A stretch of 7,567 nucleotides of DNA from Alphaproteobacteria bacterium (GCA_028816945.1 JAPPQG010000018.1:1-7567); one strand, 5' to 3'. Shown: positions 1-5,937, counted from the first letter of the stretch. Translations and numbers: made by a program. Notes: generated by a model not told the origin, from the letters alone.

Positions 1-2
1 CA

Positions 3-776
3 AAGACGCGTAAAGTTAGCACACGCGTCGTCGCGGCGACAAATGTTAATCTGCTCGAAGAGGTCGCCGCTGGTCGTTTCCGAGAAGATTTATATTTTCG
101 GCTGAATGTTTTTCCAATCTATATCCCACCCTTGCATGAGCGCAAAGCCGATATTCCTTTATTGATTGACCATTTTTTCAAAAAATTTAGCAAACGCCAT
201 AAAAGAAACCCGTCAGGTTTTAGCGAACGCGCGATACATACGCTTTTCACCTATGATTGGCCGGGCAATATACGAGAAATGGAAAATATGATTGAACGAG
301 CGATTATTTTAGCCGATCCGGGCTGTCCGATAGATATTCCGCATCTTTTTACATCGGGGGAGAAAATTTCTTCCTATCTCATGGGAGTGCGCCAAGACGG
401 GCAATTAGACACAGTCCCCGCCCACCACACAGTAACCGATAATAAAAAACACAGAGAATCAAACAACACAGAACCAAACAACAAAGAGCGAAGCGACACA
501 GAAGCAAGTAACAAAGAGCCAAACAGCGCGCCGCCCAACACGCCTTCTAATATACCGCCCGCCAATGGAGAATCAACTAGCCAATCACTTGATATTGGCG
601 ATACAGTCAAAGCGATTCTCAATACGGATATTGCCTTTGCGGATATTGAAAATCTGCTATTAGAACAGGCTGTGGCGCAAACAGATGGCAATTTGGCAAA
701 AGCCGCCCGCCTGCTTGGCCTCACACGGCCGCAATTAGCCTATCGTTTGAAAAAAAGCAAACAAGCCAAAGCCTAA
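3..776 (+). CDS. Sigma-54-dependent transcriptional activator, C-terminal part (5' end outside window)
   Basis: This is the last 257 residues of an NtrC-type bacterial enhancer-binding protein; the frame is open from the left edge, so the true start lies upstream. Such proteins use ATP hydrolysis to open sigma-54 promoter complexes. Visible AAA+ elements, in order, are the RVVAATN sensor I segment (nt 30-50), FREDLYFRLNVFPI followed by PPLHERKADIP, and the sensor II helix WPGNIREMENMIERA (nt 258-302). The Walker A and GAFTGA motifs and any receiver or sensing domain are off the edge. A hydrophilic Asn/Glu/Lys/Pro-rich linker (about nt 430-590) separates the ATPase from a Fis-type HTH (nt 645-755, with GNLAKAARLLGLTRPQLAYRL). 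The stop TAA at 774-776 lies inside a tandem repeat. The input signal and target genes cannot be told from this part. The gene is convergent with the sulfatase-like gene. Family assignment is firm; the pathway it controls is unknown. Confidence 0.93.
   Translation, partial: KTRKVSTRVVAATNVNLLEEVAAGRFREDLYFRLNVFPIYIPPLHERKADIPLLIDHFFKKFSKRHKRNPSGFSERAIHTLFTYDWPGNIREMENMIERAIILADPGCPIDIPHLFTSGEKISSYLMGVRQDGQLDTVPAHHTVTDNKKHRESNNTEPNNKERSDTEASNKEPNSAPPNTPSNIPPANGESTSQSLDIGDTVKAILNTDIAFADIENLLLEQAVAQTDGNLAKAARLLGLTRPQLAYRLKKSKQAKA
462..521 (+). repeat. Two 30-bp in-frame tandem copies in the activator linker
   Basis: Copies 462-491 and 492-521 match at 24 of 30 bases by hand comparison and encode NNTEPNNKER and SDTEASNKEP. 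They lie in the low-complexity linker between the AAA+ domain and the HTH. The unit is a multiple of three, so the frame is kept. This looks like a slippage duplication in a flexible tether. Confidence 0.65.
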
Positions 777-822
777 TTGATAAAGCCTAACTCATAAAGC
801 CTATTGATAAAGCCGAATTCAT
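768..822. repeat. Four tandem copies of a ~14-bp unit across two convergent stop codons
   Basis: The units are 768-781 (AAAGCCTAATTGAT), 782-795 (AAAGCCTAACTCAT), 796-808 (AAAGCCTATTGAT, one base shorter) and 809-822 (AAAGCCGAATTCAT). The first holds the TAA stop of the sigma-54 activator (774-776). The last holds the TGA stop of the sulfatase-like gene read on the other strand (819-821). No GC-rich hairpin with a T-run is visible, so a terminator is not claimed. A small CGAAT/ATTCG inverted repeat (814-825) sits at the right end. Confidence 0.8.
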
Positions 823-2291
823 TCGCCAATTTGTTTGCGTAATTGTTGGGCGGTGGAAAAATAAAAATTGCGCCCCGTTGCCGTCAGCAAAGCCCGCCCT
901 AATTTATCATAAGCATCGGCTTTGGCACGCATGGCTTGTTTATTTTTGGGCTGTAAGGCAAGTATCATATCGGCCAATTCGGCTGTCCATTGGTGCTTAT
1001 TTTGGCTTTGCGCGAGACGCAGTTGTGCGAATAATTGCGCCTCCCCGCCTAGCATAGAGGCAATTTCAGCCGCCCTCTCTTTGGCCGATAGAGGAAACAA
1101 ATTGGTTGGATTGCCGTCAAACCACCCTAAATAGCCGCTATAAATAGAGCGCACCGCCCATTCGGGGTGGCCGTAATAGGGGCGCAGAAAATCCTTATCC
1201 GCCAAATCAGACGGCAAGCGCACAGTCGCAACCAATTCATCCACTGTCAGCCCTTTATTCATGCCAGCAATTGTCTGCTCAAAAACAGACGCCACACCAC
1301 GGCGATAATCGCTTAATATTTGTTGGACTTTGCGGCGGCCAATAATCGGGCGCGTATGGCCGCCAACTAAAACATTTGCCCGTTTGGCAAGTAGCGCATC
1401 TAGCGCATCAATCCATAATTTAACATCGCGATAAGCCGCCCCGCGTATGGGATAAAGATTAGGCCATGATTTATAAAAATTATCGCCGGCAAAAAGAACA
1501 GATTTTTGCGGCAGCCAAATAGACATTGTGTCATAAGTTTCACCCGGGCTTGGCATCATTTCCACAGTGAGCCCGGCGATTACAACCCGCGTGGGTGCGT
1601 TAATGGTTTTTGTTGGATGGGGAATGGTGCGGTTGCGCCAAGCTTCAGTGGCTTTGGGCGGATAATAGGTTTTGGCAATACCATTATTGATACGTTTCTC
1701 GCGCGGCAATAAAAACCCGCTTTGCAGGGCGCCGCGCTTTCCTTGAATGGTTAGGCCTGCATCGGTGAAAAATTTATTTTCATGGCCGAAATTTTCCATC
1801 GCCCATATGTCTATATTAGGGTGTGCGGCAAGTATGGCTTGCGCGCCGGCAAAATGGTCAAAATGCCCATGCGTGATAAGCAAGGCACGCAAGGGCTTAT
1901 CTGTCAGTTTGGCAAATTCATCAAGGGCTTCTTTTGTTTCAGCAGGGTCAATGCCTGCATCAATTAAAAAATAGCCGTTCGGGCCGATAACCATAGAAAT
2001 AGCAGAGACACCATAGCCAACCGCTGTATAGGCATTATCGGTCAGTTTAATAATCTCTCTGTTAAATTCGGCACTGCGTCTGTGTAAGAGTTGTTCTGCC
2101 TCAAAAACCTGCTTATCAGCCTGTGCGACAGGCTCAGCCTGCGGTGCGCCCTGTTTATCAGACGCAACATGTACGACAGGATCAGCCTGCGCGCGCTGGG
2201 GATAAGCTAATTCTATTATCCCAAAAAGAGTAAAAAATATAACAATAATAATTCGGTGCTTTATTCTATTGTGCCTGATTCTATTATGCAT
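819..2291 (-). CDS. Exported alkylsulfatase-like metallo-beta-lactamase-fold hydrolase (SdsA1/BDS1 family, no SCP2-like C-terminal domain)
   Basis: The protein has 490 residues. Residues 1-36 form a Sec signal peptide: basic N-terminus, hydrophobic stretch about 14-27, likely cleavage after AQA36, so it should be periplasmic. The metallo-beta-lactamase core carries the HGHFDH metal motif (H141, H143, D145, H146), E251 in SPGET, D270 in FAGDNF and H312 in GGHTRP. E251 and D270 are 19 apart, like the two metal-binding Glu residues of SdsA1, but the second is Asp here. NLYPIRG (278-284) and GYLGWFDGNPTNLFPL (386-401) are family signatures; about 340-490 forms the helical alkylsulfatase dimerisation domain. 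SdsA1 is about 650 residues and ends in an SCP2-like domain that is absent here. The family hydrolyses alkyl sulfates; the substrate here is unproven. The start is supported by GAGGG four bases upstream (2296-2300). The gene is divergent from the hydratase. Confidence 0.9.
   Translation of the reverse strand: MHNRIRHNRIKHRIIIVIFFTLFGIIELAYPQRAQADPVVHVASDKQGAPQAEPVAQADKQVFEAEQLLHRRSAEFNREIIKLTDNAYTAVGYGVSAISMVIGPNGYFLIDAGIDPAETKEALDEFAKLTDKPLRALLITHGHFDHFAGAQAILAAHPNIDIWAMENFGHENKFFTDAGLTIQGKRGALQSGFLLPREKRINNGIAKTYYPPKATEAWRNRTIPHPTKTINAPTRVVIAGLTVEMMPSPGETYDTMSIWLPQKSVLFAGDNFYKSWPNLYPIRGAAYRDVKLWIDALDALLAKRANVLVGGHTRPIIGRRKVQQILSDYRRGVASVFEQTIAGMNKGLTVDELVATVRLPSDLADKDFLRPYYGHPEWAVRSIYSGYLGWFDGNPTNLFPLSAKERAAEIASMLGGEAQLFAQLRLAQSQNKHQWTAELADMILALQPKNKQAMRAKADAYDKLGRALLTATGRNFYFSTAQQLRKQIGE
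2259..2288 (-). repeat. Two 15-bp tandem copies just after the sulfatase-like start codon
   Basis: Read on the minus strand, CATAATAGAATCAGG (2288-2274) is followed by CACAATAGAATAAAG (2273-2259), 12 of 15 identical. They encode HNRIR and HNRIK and are followed by HRI. They extend the basic N-region of the signal peptide ahead of its hydrophobic core. Confidence 0.6.
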
Positions 2292-2422
2292 GTTGCCCTC
2301 ACTAATCTAGCCTGTAATATAATGAGGTAATAGTCTAGCAGGCTTATACAGATTAAGTAACCCCAAATGGCTTAAAAAGGATAATTGAAAATAAGAAGGT
2401 GAAAACAACGCATAGGATAGGT

Positions 2423-2453
2423 TTGACAAATAAACTATGTTTTGCTCTATTAT
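2423..2453 (+). promoter_or_regulatory. Sigma-70-like promoter for the hydratase gene
   Basis: A consensus -35 box TTGACA lies at 2423-2428. The -10 box is either TCTATT at 2446-2451 (17-bp spacer) or TATTAT at 2448-2453 (19-bp spacer). Transcription would begin near 2458-2462, giving a leader of about 30 nt that ends in a strong Shine-Dalgarno. This is inferred from consensus match and position only. Confidence 0.5.
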
Positions 2454-2477
2454 CTTGCCACTGATAACAACATATAC

Positions 2478-2483
2478 AAGGAG
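2478..2483 (+). promoter_or_regulatory. Ribosome binding site that fixes the hydratase start
   Basis: AAGGAG lies six bases before the ATG at 2490. It supports that start over an in-frame TTG at 2442, which would add 16 residues (LYYLATDNN...) that do not look like the hydratase family and would overlap the likely promoter. Confidence 0.8.
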
Positions 2484-2489
2484 ATAAAA

Positions 2490-3266
2490 ATGACAAATCG
2501 GGCAGAAAATTTAGGCAATCAATTATTTGAAGCCCTGCGTGGCCGCCAACCGATTGCGCCTATTACAGATACGCATGATGATATAAGCATTGAGGAAGCC
2601 TATCGCGCCTCCCTGCAAATGCTTGCCCGCCGCGAAGCAGAGGGCGAAAAAGTGATTGGCAAAAAAATTGGCATAACCAGTGAAGCCGTGCAAACAATGC
2701 TTAATGTTGATAGGCCCGATTTTGGTTTTTTAACAGATGCTATGTGGATAAAGGACGGGCAAGTGCCAATGGGGCCGATGATTGCGCCACGAGCGGAGGC
2801 GGAAATTGCTTTTCGCTTAAAAGAAAGCCTTAAAGGGCCGGGCATAAAGGCGGCCGATGTTTTGCAAGCGACAGAGACAATTATGCCCTGTTTTGAGATT
2901 GTCGATAGCCGTATTGCGGATTGGAAAATTAAAATCCAAGACACGATTGCCGATAATGCGTCTTGCGGTGTCTATGTATTGGGGGAAGCAGAAATTGACC
3001 CGCGCGGGCTTGACTTGACCCAACTTAAAGCAACTGTTTCCAAAAATGGCGAATTTCTGTCAGAAGGATATAGTTCGGCCGTTCAAGGCTCGCCGCTCAA
3101 TTCGGTTGCATGGCTTGCTAATACATTAGGCGAATTAGGTATCCCATTTCTTGCCGGTGAAATTATTTTGTCTGGCTCACTTGTCCCATTAGAGCCTGTG
3201 ACAGCGGGCGATAAAATGTCGGTGACGATTGAAAAACTCGGCACATGTGATGTGGCCTTTATCTAA
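2490..3266 (+). CDS. 2-oxopent-4-enoate (2-hydroxypenta-2,4-dienoate) hydratase, DmpE/XylJ/MhpD family
   Basis: The protein has 258 residues, close to the family's usual ~260-270. This cytosolic enzyme class adds water to 2-hydroxypenta-2,4-dienoate to give 4-hydroxy-2-oxovalerate, a late step of catechol meta-cleavage. Visible signatures are GKKIGITS (57-64) with its lysine, the metal-binding acidic motif EAEIAF (103-108), EIVDSRIADWKIKIQDT (136-152), ADNASCGVYVLG (154-165), SVAWLANTLG (205-214) and ILSGSLVPLEPV (226-237). Remembered DmpE-type sequences share these blocks closely, whereas HpaH and the decarboxylase DmpH differ more in the IVDSR and SGSLVPLEPV regions. The same fold also holds 4-oxalocrotonate decarboxylases and HpaH, so exact chemistry is inferred. 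No aldolase or acetaldehyde dehydrogenase gene follows. The gene seems singly transcribed from its own promoter, away from the ring-cleavage operon but probably serving the same pathway. Confidence 0.87.
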   Translation: MTNRAENLGNQLFEALRGRQPIAPITDTHDDISIEEAYRASLQMLARREAEGEKVIGKKIGITSEAVQTMLNVDRPDFGFLTDAMWIKDGQVPMGPMIAPRAEAEIAFRLKESLKGPGIKAADVLQATETIMPCFEIVDSRIADWKIKIQDTIADNASCGVYVLGEAEIDPRGLDLTQLKATVSKNGEFLSEGYSSAVQGSPLNSVAWLANTLGELGIPFLAGEIILSGSLVPLEPVTAGDKMSVTIEKLGTCDVAFI

Positions 3267-3296
3267 AATCAATATATTATCCAAAATCAATAGATG
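3261..3296. repeat. Two 18-bp tandem copies beginning at the hydratase stop
   Basis: ATCTAAAATCAATATATT (3261-3278) and ATCCAAAATCAATAGATG (3279-3296) match at 15 of 18 bases, sharing an exact AAAATCAATA core (3265-3274 and 3283-3292). The stop TAA (3264-3266) is inside the first copy. A second partial duplication follows: 3290-3305 and 3307-3322 share 13 of 16 bases around ATGAGC. No terminator hairpin is evident. Confidence 0.65.
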
Positions 3297-3350
3297 AGCT
3301 AATAGAATATATGAGCGAATCGTAAGCCTCTAAATTGAAAAAGGGCTTGT

Positions 3351-3368
3351 CATGTATAAATCTACATG
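3351..3368. promoter_or_regulatory. Perfect 6-bp dyad upstream of the lipoprotein pair
   Basis: CATGTA (3351-3356) and TACATG (3363-3368) are exact inverted repeats around TAAATC. They lie about 110 bases before the first lipoprotein start. A TTGAAA at 3335-3340 and the TATAAA inside the dyad (3355-3360) resemble promoter boxes but are only 14 bases apart, which is short. The site could be an operator; no regulator can be named. Confidence 0.3.
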
Positions 3369-3437
3369 CTAGGGGTGCGTGGGTGGCTCCATTATGTTCA
3401 TTTTGCTAGGCGAAACCGCTTAAAAAGCTTATTTTCG

Positions 3438-3466
3438 GCATATTTTAGAATTAGCATATTTTAGAA
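3438..3466. repeat. 13-bp direct repeat before the first lipoprotein gene
   Basis: GCATATTTTAGAA occurs exactly at 3438-3450 and 3454-3466, with three bases between. The second copy ends just before the AAGGA ribosome binding site (3468-3472). It may be a slippage duplication or paired protein-binding half-sites. Confidence 0.55.
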
Positions 3467-3478
3467 AAAGGATAGATT

Positions 3479-3916
3479 ATGGATACCCGAATAATTGACA
3501 TTTATAATATAAAAACCCCATTCATTTTGCTTTGCATGGTCTTTTTATTGTCGGCCTGTGCCATGCCTTCTCGAGATCAAAATTCATCGGGGACGGAGAA
3601 AAATTCACCTCTCACTCAGGGGAATGTTCAGTTAAATCTACGAGTCGGGCAAACAACGAAGTTTGAAGTTTTAGAAAATTTTGGCTCGCCAAATGCGACA
3701 ACAAGAGATGGGAAAGGCAGAGAGGTTTGGACCTATCAACGAAGTGCGAGAGTTTCCCGTTCTTCCTCTCAATCAAATTATTGGACGATAATTATTGCTG
3801 GGCAGTCTTCGGATAGTTCTGGTTTTGAAACCTCATCTAGGATGATAACTTTGATTATCAAATTTGATGAAAATGATGTAGTGACTGATTTTCGAAGTAG
3901 AACTGCAAATTTTTAG
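3479..3916 (+). CDS. BamE/SmpA-like small lipoprotein
   Basis: The protein has 145 residues. Its signal peptide ends in a lipobox, LLSAC, with C27 as the lipidated residue and Ala at +2, which favours sorting to the outer membrane. After a polar tether (about 28-52), residues 54-75 (LRVGQTTKFEVLENFGSPN) and W84-x-Y86 follow the pattern of the SmpA/OmlA (BamE) fold: a short helix starting after 'G-T/Q-T', then a G-x-P turn and a W-x-Y strand. A hydrophobic strand and turn, LIIKFDENDVVTDF (125-138), closes the fold. A Ser-rich insert (91-122) separates the strands and is longer than in compact BamE. The likely role is as an outer-membrane lipoprotein; being a true BamE is not established, since many unrelated lipoproteins share this fold. 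AAGGA six bases upstream supports the start. It is followed after 9 bases by a second lipoprotein gene, so the two probably form one transcript. Confidence 0.75.
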   Translation: MDTRIIDIYNIKTPFILLCMVFLLSACAMPSRDQNSSGTEKNSPLTQGNVQLNLRVGQTTKFEVLENFGSPNATTRDGKGREVWTYQRSARVSRSSSQSNYWTIIIAGQSSDSSGFETSSRMITLIIKFDENDVVTDFRSRTANF

Positions 3917-3920
3917 GAAC
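3915..3920 (+). promoter_or_regulatory. Ribosome binding site overlapping the upstream stop codon
   Basis: AGGAAC begins within the TAG stop (3914-3916) of the first lipoprotein gene and sits five bases before the ATG at 3926. Ribosomes finishing the first gene would end on the second gene's initiation site, which suggests translational coupling. Confidence 0.6.
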
Positions 3921-3925
3921 ACATA

Positions 3926-4402
3926 ATGTTACATAAAAAAATACTCATTTTAGCATTCTCTGCTACCCTATTAAGTGCTTGCGCAATTTCAACGCCTGCT
4001 CCATTAACGCCACTAGAAATTCAAACAATTCAAACGCGGGAATTTGAAGAAGACAAATCTATCGTTTTTGCAAGTGTCATTTCGGTATTTCAAGATTTAG
4101 GTTACACCATATCTAATGCTGACAAAGATACAGGGCTTATTAGTGCTGAAAGTGCAACGCAAAGTGATGAGGCATCGCAATTTTTCACAGGCATGTTAGC
4201 ATCTTCACAAACCAAGGCAACTGGTTTTGTAGAACGCATAGGGGATTTTACTAGAGTCAGACTTAATTTTGTTTCCACCACACACACTTCCTCCCTTTAT
4301 GGTCAAACAAGTAGAAAAGATAAGCCTATTTTAGATACAGTCGTATATGAAAATGCGTTTGAGAAAATCGCTAATGCGATTTTTGTAAGGTCGGCGAATT
4401 AA
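3926..4402 (+). CDS. Uncharacterised lipoprotein, second gene of the pair
   Basis: The protein has 158 residues and a short lipoprotein signal peptide: two lysines, a hydrophobic core, then LLSAC with C19 lipidated and Ala at +2 (likely outer membrane). The mature part begins with a Pro/Thr-rich tether (20-31). A predicted alpha/beta domain follows: REFEEDKSIVFASVISVFQDLGY (38-60, helix), TISNADKDTGLISAES (61-76, strand-turn-strand) and FTRVRLNFVST (108-118, strand), with a final amphipathic helix (about 140-153). The 'helix, DLGY, D-x-x-t-GLI-a' pattern resembles a group of small periplasmic lipoproteins known to me only as hypothetical, and I do not assign a function. Tight coupling to the BamE-like gene suggests a shared envelope job. 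It ends 13 bases from the convergent dehydrogenase gene. Confidence 0.8.
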   Translation: MLHKKILILAFSATLLSACAISTPAPLTPLEIQTIQTREFEEDKSIVFASVISVFQDLGYTISNADKDTGLISAESATQSDEASQFFTGMLASSQTKATGFVERIGDFTRVRLNFVSTTHTSSLYGQTSRKDKPILDTVVYENAFEKIANAIFVRSAN

Positions 4403-4415
4403 CCATGCCAAGCCT

Positions 4416-5936
4416 TTAAGCCCCTAATTTAGGGATTTTGTGCTTATCTAGGCCAATGGCAATGTTTTTTGTTTCCATATAAAAATCAAAACTATAATCA
4501 CCACCATCGCGGCCAATGCCTGACATTTTCATCCCCCCAAAAGGCGTTGGCAAATGGCGGGTATTTTCTGAATTAACCCAAACCATACCCACATCAAGCG
4601 CTTGTGCTATGCGATGGGCGCGGCCAATATCGCGTGTCCATAAATAGCCACACAAACCATAATCACTATCATTGGCAATGCGAATCGCATCCGCCTCATC
4701 CTTAAAGGGAATAGCGGTTAGCACAGGGCCAAAAATTTCTTCGCGCGCAATCCGCATATTATTATGCGCCTTGGTAAATAAAGTTGGGCGCACATAAAAC
4801 CCGTCTGCTGGTTTATTTTGTGCGACGCCGCCTGTGGCACACACTGCCCCTTCTTGTTCGGCTTGCGACAAATAATTTTTTACCTTATCATAATGTTGTT
4901 TATGTATTAAAGGACCAAGCTCTGAATCGGGATCAAGCGGGTGACCTAATTTGATATTTTCAGCACGCGCGGCTACGGCTTTTGTAAATTTATCATAAAG
5001 CTCCTCTTGCACTAACAAGCGCGATGAACTCGTGCAACGCTCTCCATTCAGCGAATAAATCATAAAGACGGCCGCATCTACGGCGCGCTCAAAATCGGCA
5101 TCATTAAAAACAATGACGGGGTTTTTACCGCCTAATTCAAAATGAAGCCGTTTGAGTGTCGGCGCGGCCTGCGCTTGAATGAGCTGCCCCGTATGGCTTT
5201 CCCCAACAAAGGCAATCGCTTTAATGGCTTCGTGTTCGGTTAAGGATTTGCCTGCAATCTCGCCCAAGCCTTGCACCATATTAAAAACCCCATCAGGCAA
5301 GCCCGCTTCATGGGCAATCGCAACCAATAAAGCGGCTGAGAGGGGACTCCATTCAGCAGGCTTATGGACGACCGTACAGCCCGCCGCCAAAGCAGGGGCA
5401 ATTTTCCAAGTCGATAACATAAAAGGCGTATTCCAAGGCGTAATCACCCCAACCGGCCCAATCGGTTGGCGGGTTGTGATATTCAAATGTTTTTCATCCA
5501 CAGGCAATGCTAAACCATCGCGCGCGCTTTCTGCCTTATCAGCAAAAAAGCGGAAATTTTCTGCCCCGCGCAAAGCCGCTTTTGATGTAAAGCGCAAAAC
5601 CTGTCCCGTATCAATAGACTCAGCAATCGCAATGTCTTGCGCGCGGGCTTCTATCATATCGGCAATTTTATGCAAAATCTTGCGGCGTTGTTTGCTAGGC
5701 ATAGTGCGCCATGTGAAAAAAGCATTTTCGGCGGCTTGCGCGGCCAAGCCAATATCATCAGCCGTGCCACTTGCGACATTGCATAAAAAGGACTTATCGG
5801 CTGGGTTGATATTGGCAAAAACCTCACAAGCAGAGGGGGTGACCCATGCACCATTTATAAAATGGCCTAATGTTTTGCCCTCATATTGCTGCATATAATG
5901 TTGCGCGAATTGTAAATTTTTTTCTAAATCAGACAT
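4416..5936 (-). CDS. hpaE: Hydroxymuconate-semialdehyde dehydrogenase, HpaE-like (NAD-dependent aldehyde dehydrogenase superfamily)
   Basis: The protein has 506 residues and is a complete cytosolic aldehyde dehydrogenase. It should oxidise the semialdehyde made by the ring-cleavage dioxygenase to the dicarboxylic acid, using NAD+. Visible features are PWNTPF with N169, HKPAEWSP with K192 (cofactor binding), GESHTG at 245-250 in the nucleotide-binding turn, the catalytic base E267 in FELGGKNP, the nucleophile C301 in NGERCTSSSR, and EEIFGP with E400. The NGERCT motif and the end PFGGMKMSGIGRDGGDYSF...METKNIAIG...IPKLG match 5-carboxymethyl-2-hydroxymuconate semialdehyde dehydrogenase (HpaE) better than DmpC. 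The start at 5936 is set by TAGGGA at 5942-5947; an in-frame extension to 6026 would overlap the isomerase gene. It is one base downstream of that gene, so the two are coupled. It is the last gene of the operon. Confidence 0.88.
   Translation of the reverse strand: MSDLEKNLQFAQHYMQQYEGKTLGHFINGAWVTPSACEVFANINPADKSFLCNVASGTADDIGLAAQAAENAFFTWRTMPSKQRRKILHKIADMIEARAQDIAIAESIDTGQVLRFTSKAALRGAENFRFFADKAESARDGLALPVDEKHLNITTRQPIGPVGVITPWNTPFMLSTWKIAPALAAGCTVVHKPAEWSPLSAALLVAIAHEAGLPDGVFNMVQGLGEIAGKSLTEHEAIKAIAFVGESHTGQLIQAQAAPTLKRLHFELGGKNPVIVFNDADFERAVDAAVFMIYSLNGERCTSSSRLLVQEELYDKFTKAVAARAENIKLGHPLDPDSELGPLIHKQHYDKVKNYLSQAEQEGAVCATGGVAQNKPADGFYVRPTLFTKAHNNMRIAREEIFGPVLTAIPFKDEADAIRIANDSDYGLCGYLWTRDIGRAHRIAQALDVGMVWVNSENTRHLPTPFGGMKMSGIGRDGGDYSFDFYMETKNIAIGLDKHKIPKLGA
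4422..4439 (+). terminator. Weak hairpin with T-run after the lipoprotein pair
   Basis: CCCTA (4422-4426), loop ATT, TAGGG (4430-4434), then ATTTT. It lies 20 bases beyond the second lipoprotein stop, inside the last codons of the convergent dehydrogenase gene. The stem is only five pairs, so termination would be weak. The 13-base gap between the two stop codons leaves no room for a separate terminator. Confidence 0.35.
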
Positions 5937-5937
5937 A

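Noticed and set aside
374..724. Open frame of 116 codons antisense to the sigma-54 activator
   Set aside because: It is a shadow of the real gene; no ribosome site or family similarity. The same holds for the other antisense frames inside the sulfatase, hydratase, dehydrogenase and LigB-like genes.
768..822. The 14-bp repeats as a CRISPR array or attachment site
   Set aside because: The units are too short and contiguous with no spacers, and no cas, integrase or tRNA gene is nearby.
2325..2340. Possible sigma-54 (-24/-12) promoter, GG-N10-GC at 2326-2339
   Set aside because: Only the GG and GC core fits; the flanking bases (AGGTAA, CTAGCA) match the consensus poorly and such cores occur by chance.
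2309..2344. AGCCTG/CAGGCT inverted repeat between the divergent genes
   Set aside because: Six-base arms 24 bases apart are too weak and too far apart to call an operator without comparison.
2442..2489. TTG at 2442 as the hydratase start
   Set aside because: It lies within the promoter-like sequence and lacks a ribosome site, whereas AAGGAG precedes the ATG at 2490.
3366..3420. Possible TPP riboswitch suggested by CTAGGGGTGC
   Set aside because: The GCTGAGA element and the downstream thi-box sequences are absent.
3411..3437. AAGCTT-centred imperfect palindrome as a terminator
   Set aside because: No GC-rich stem and no T-run following; it lies upstream of the lipoprotein gene and well after the hydratase stop.
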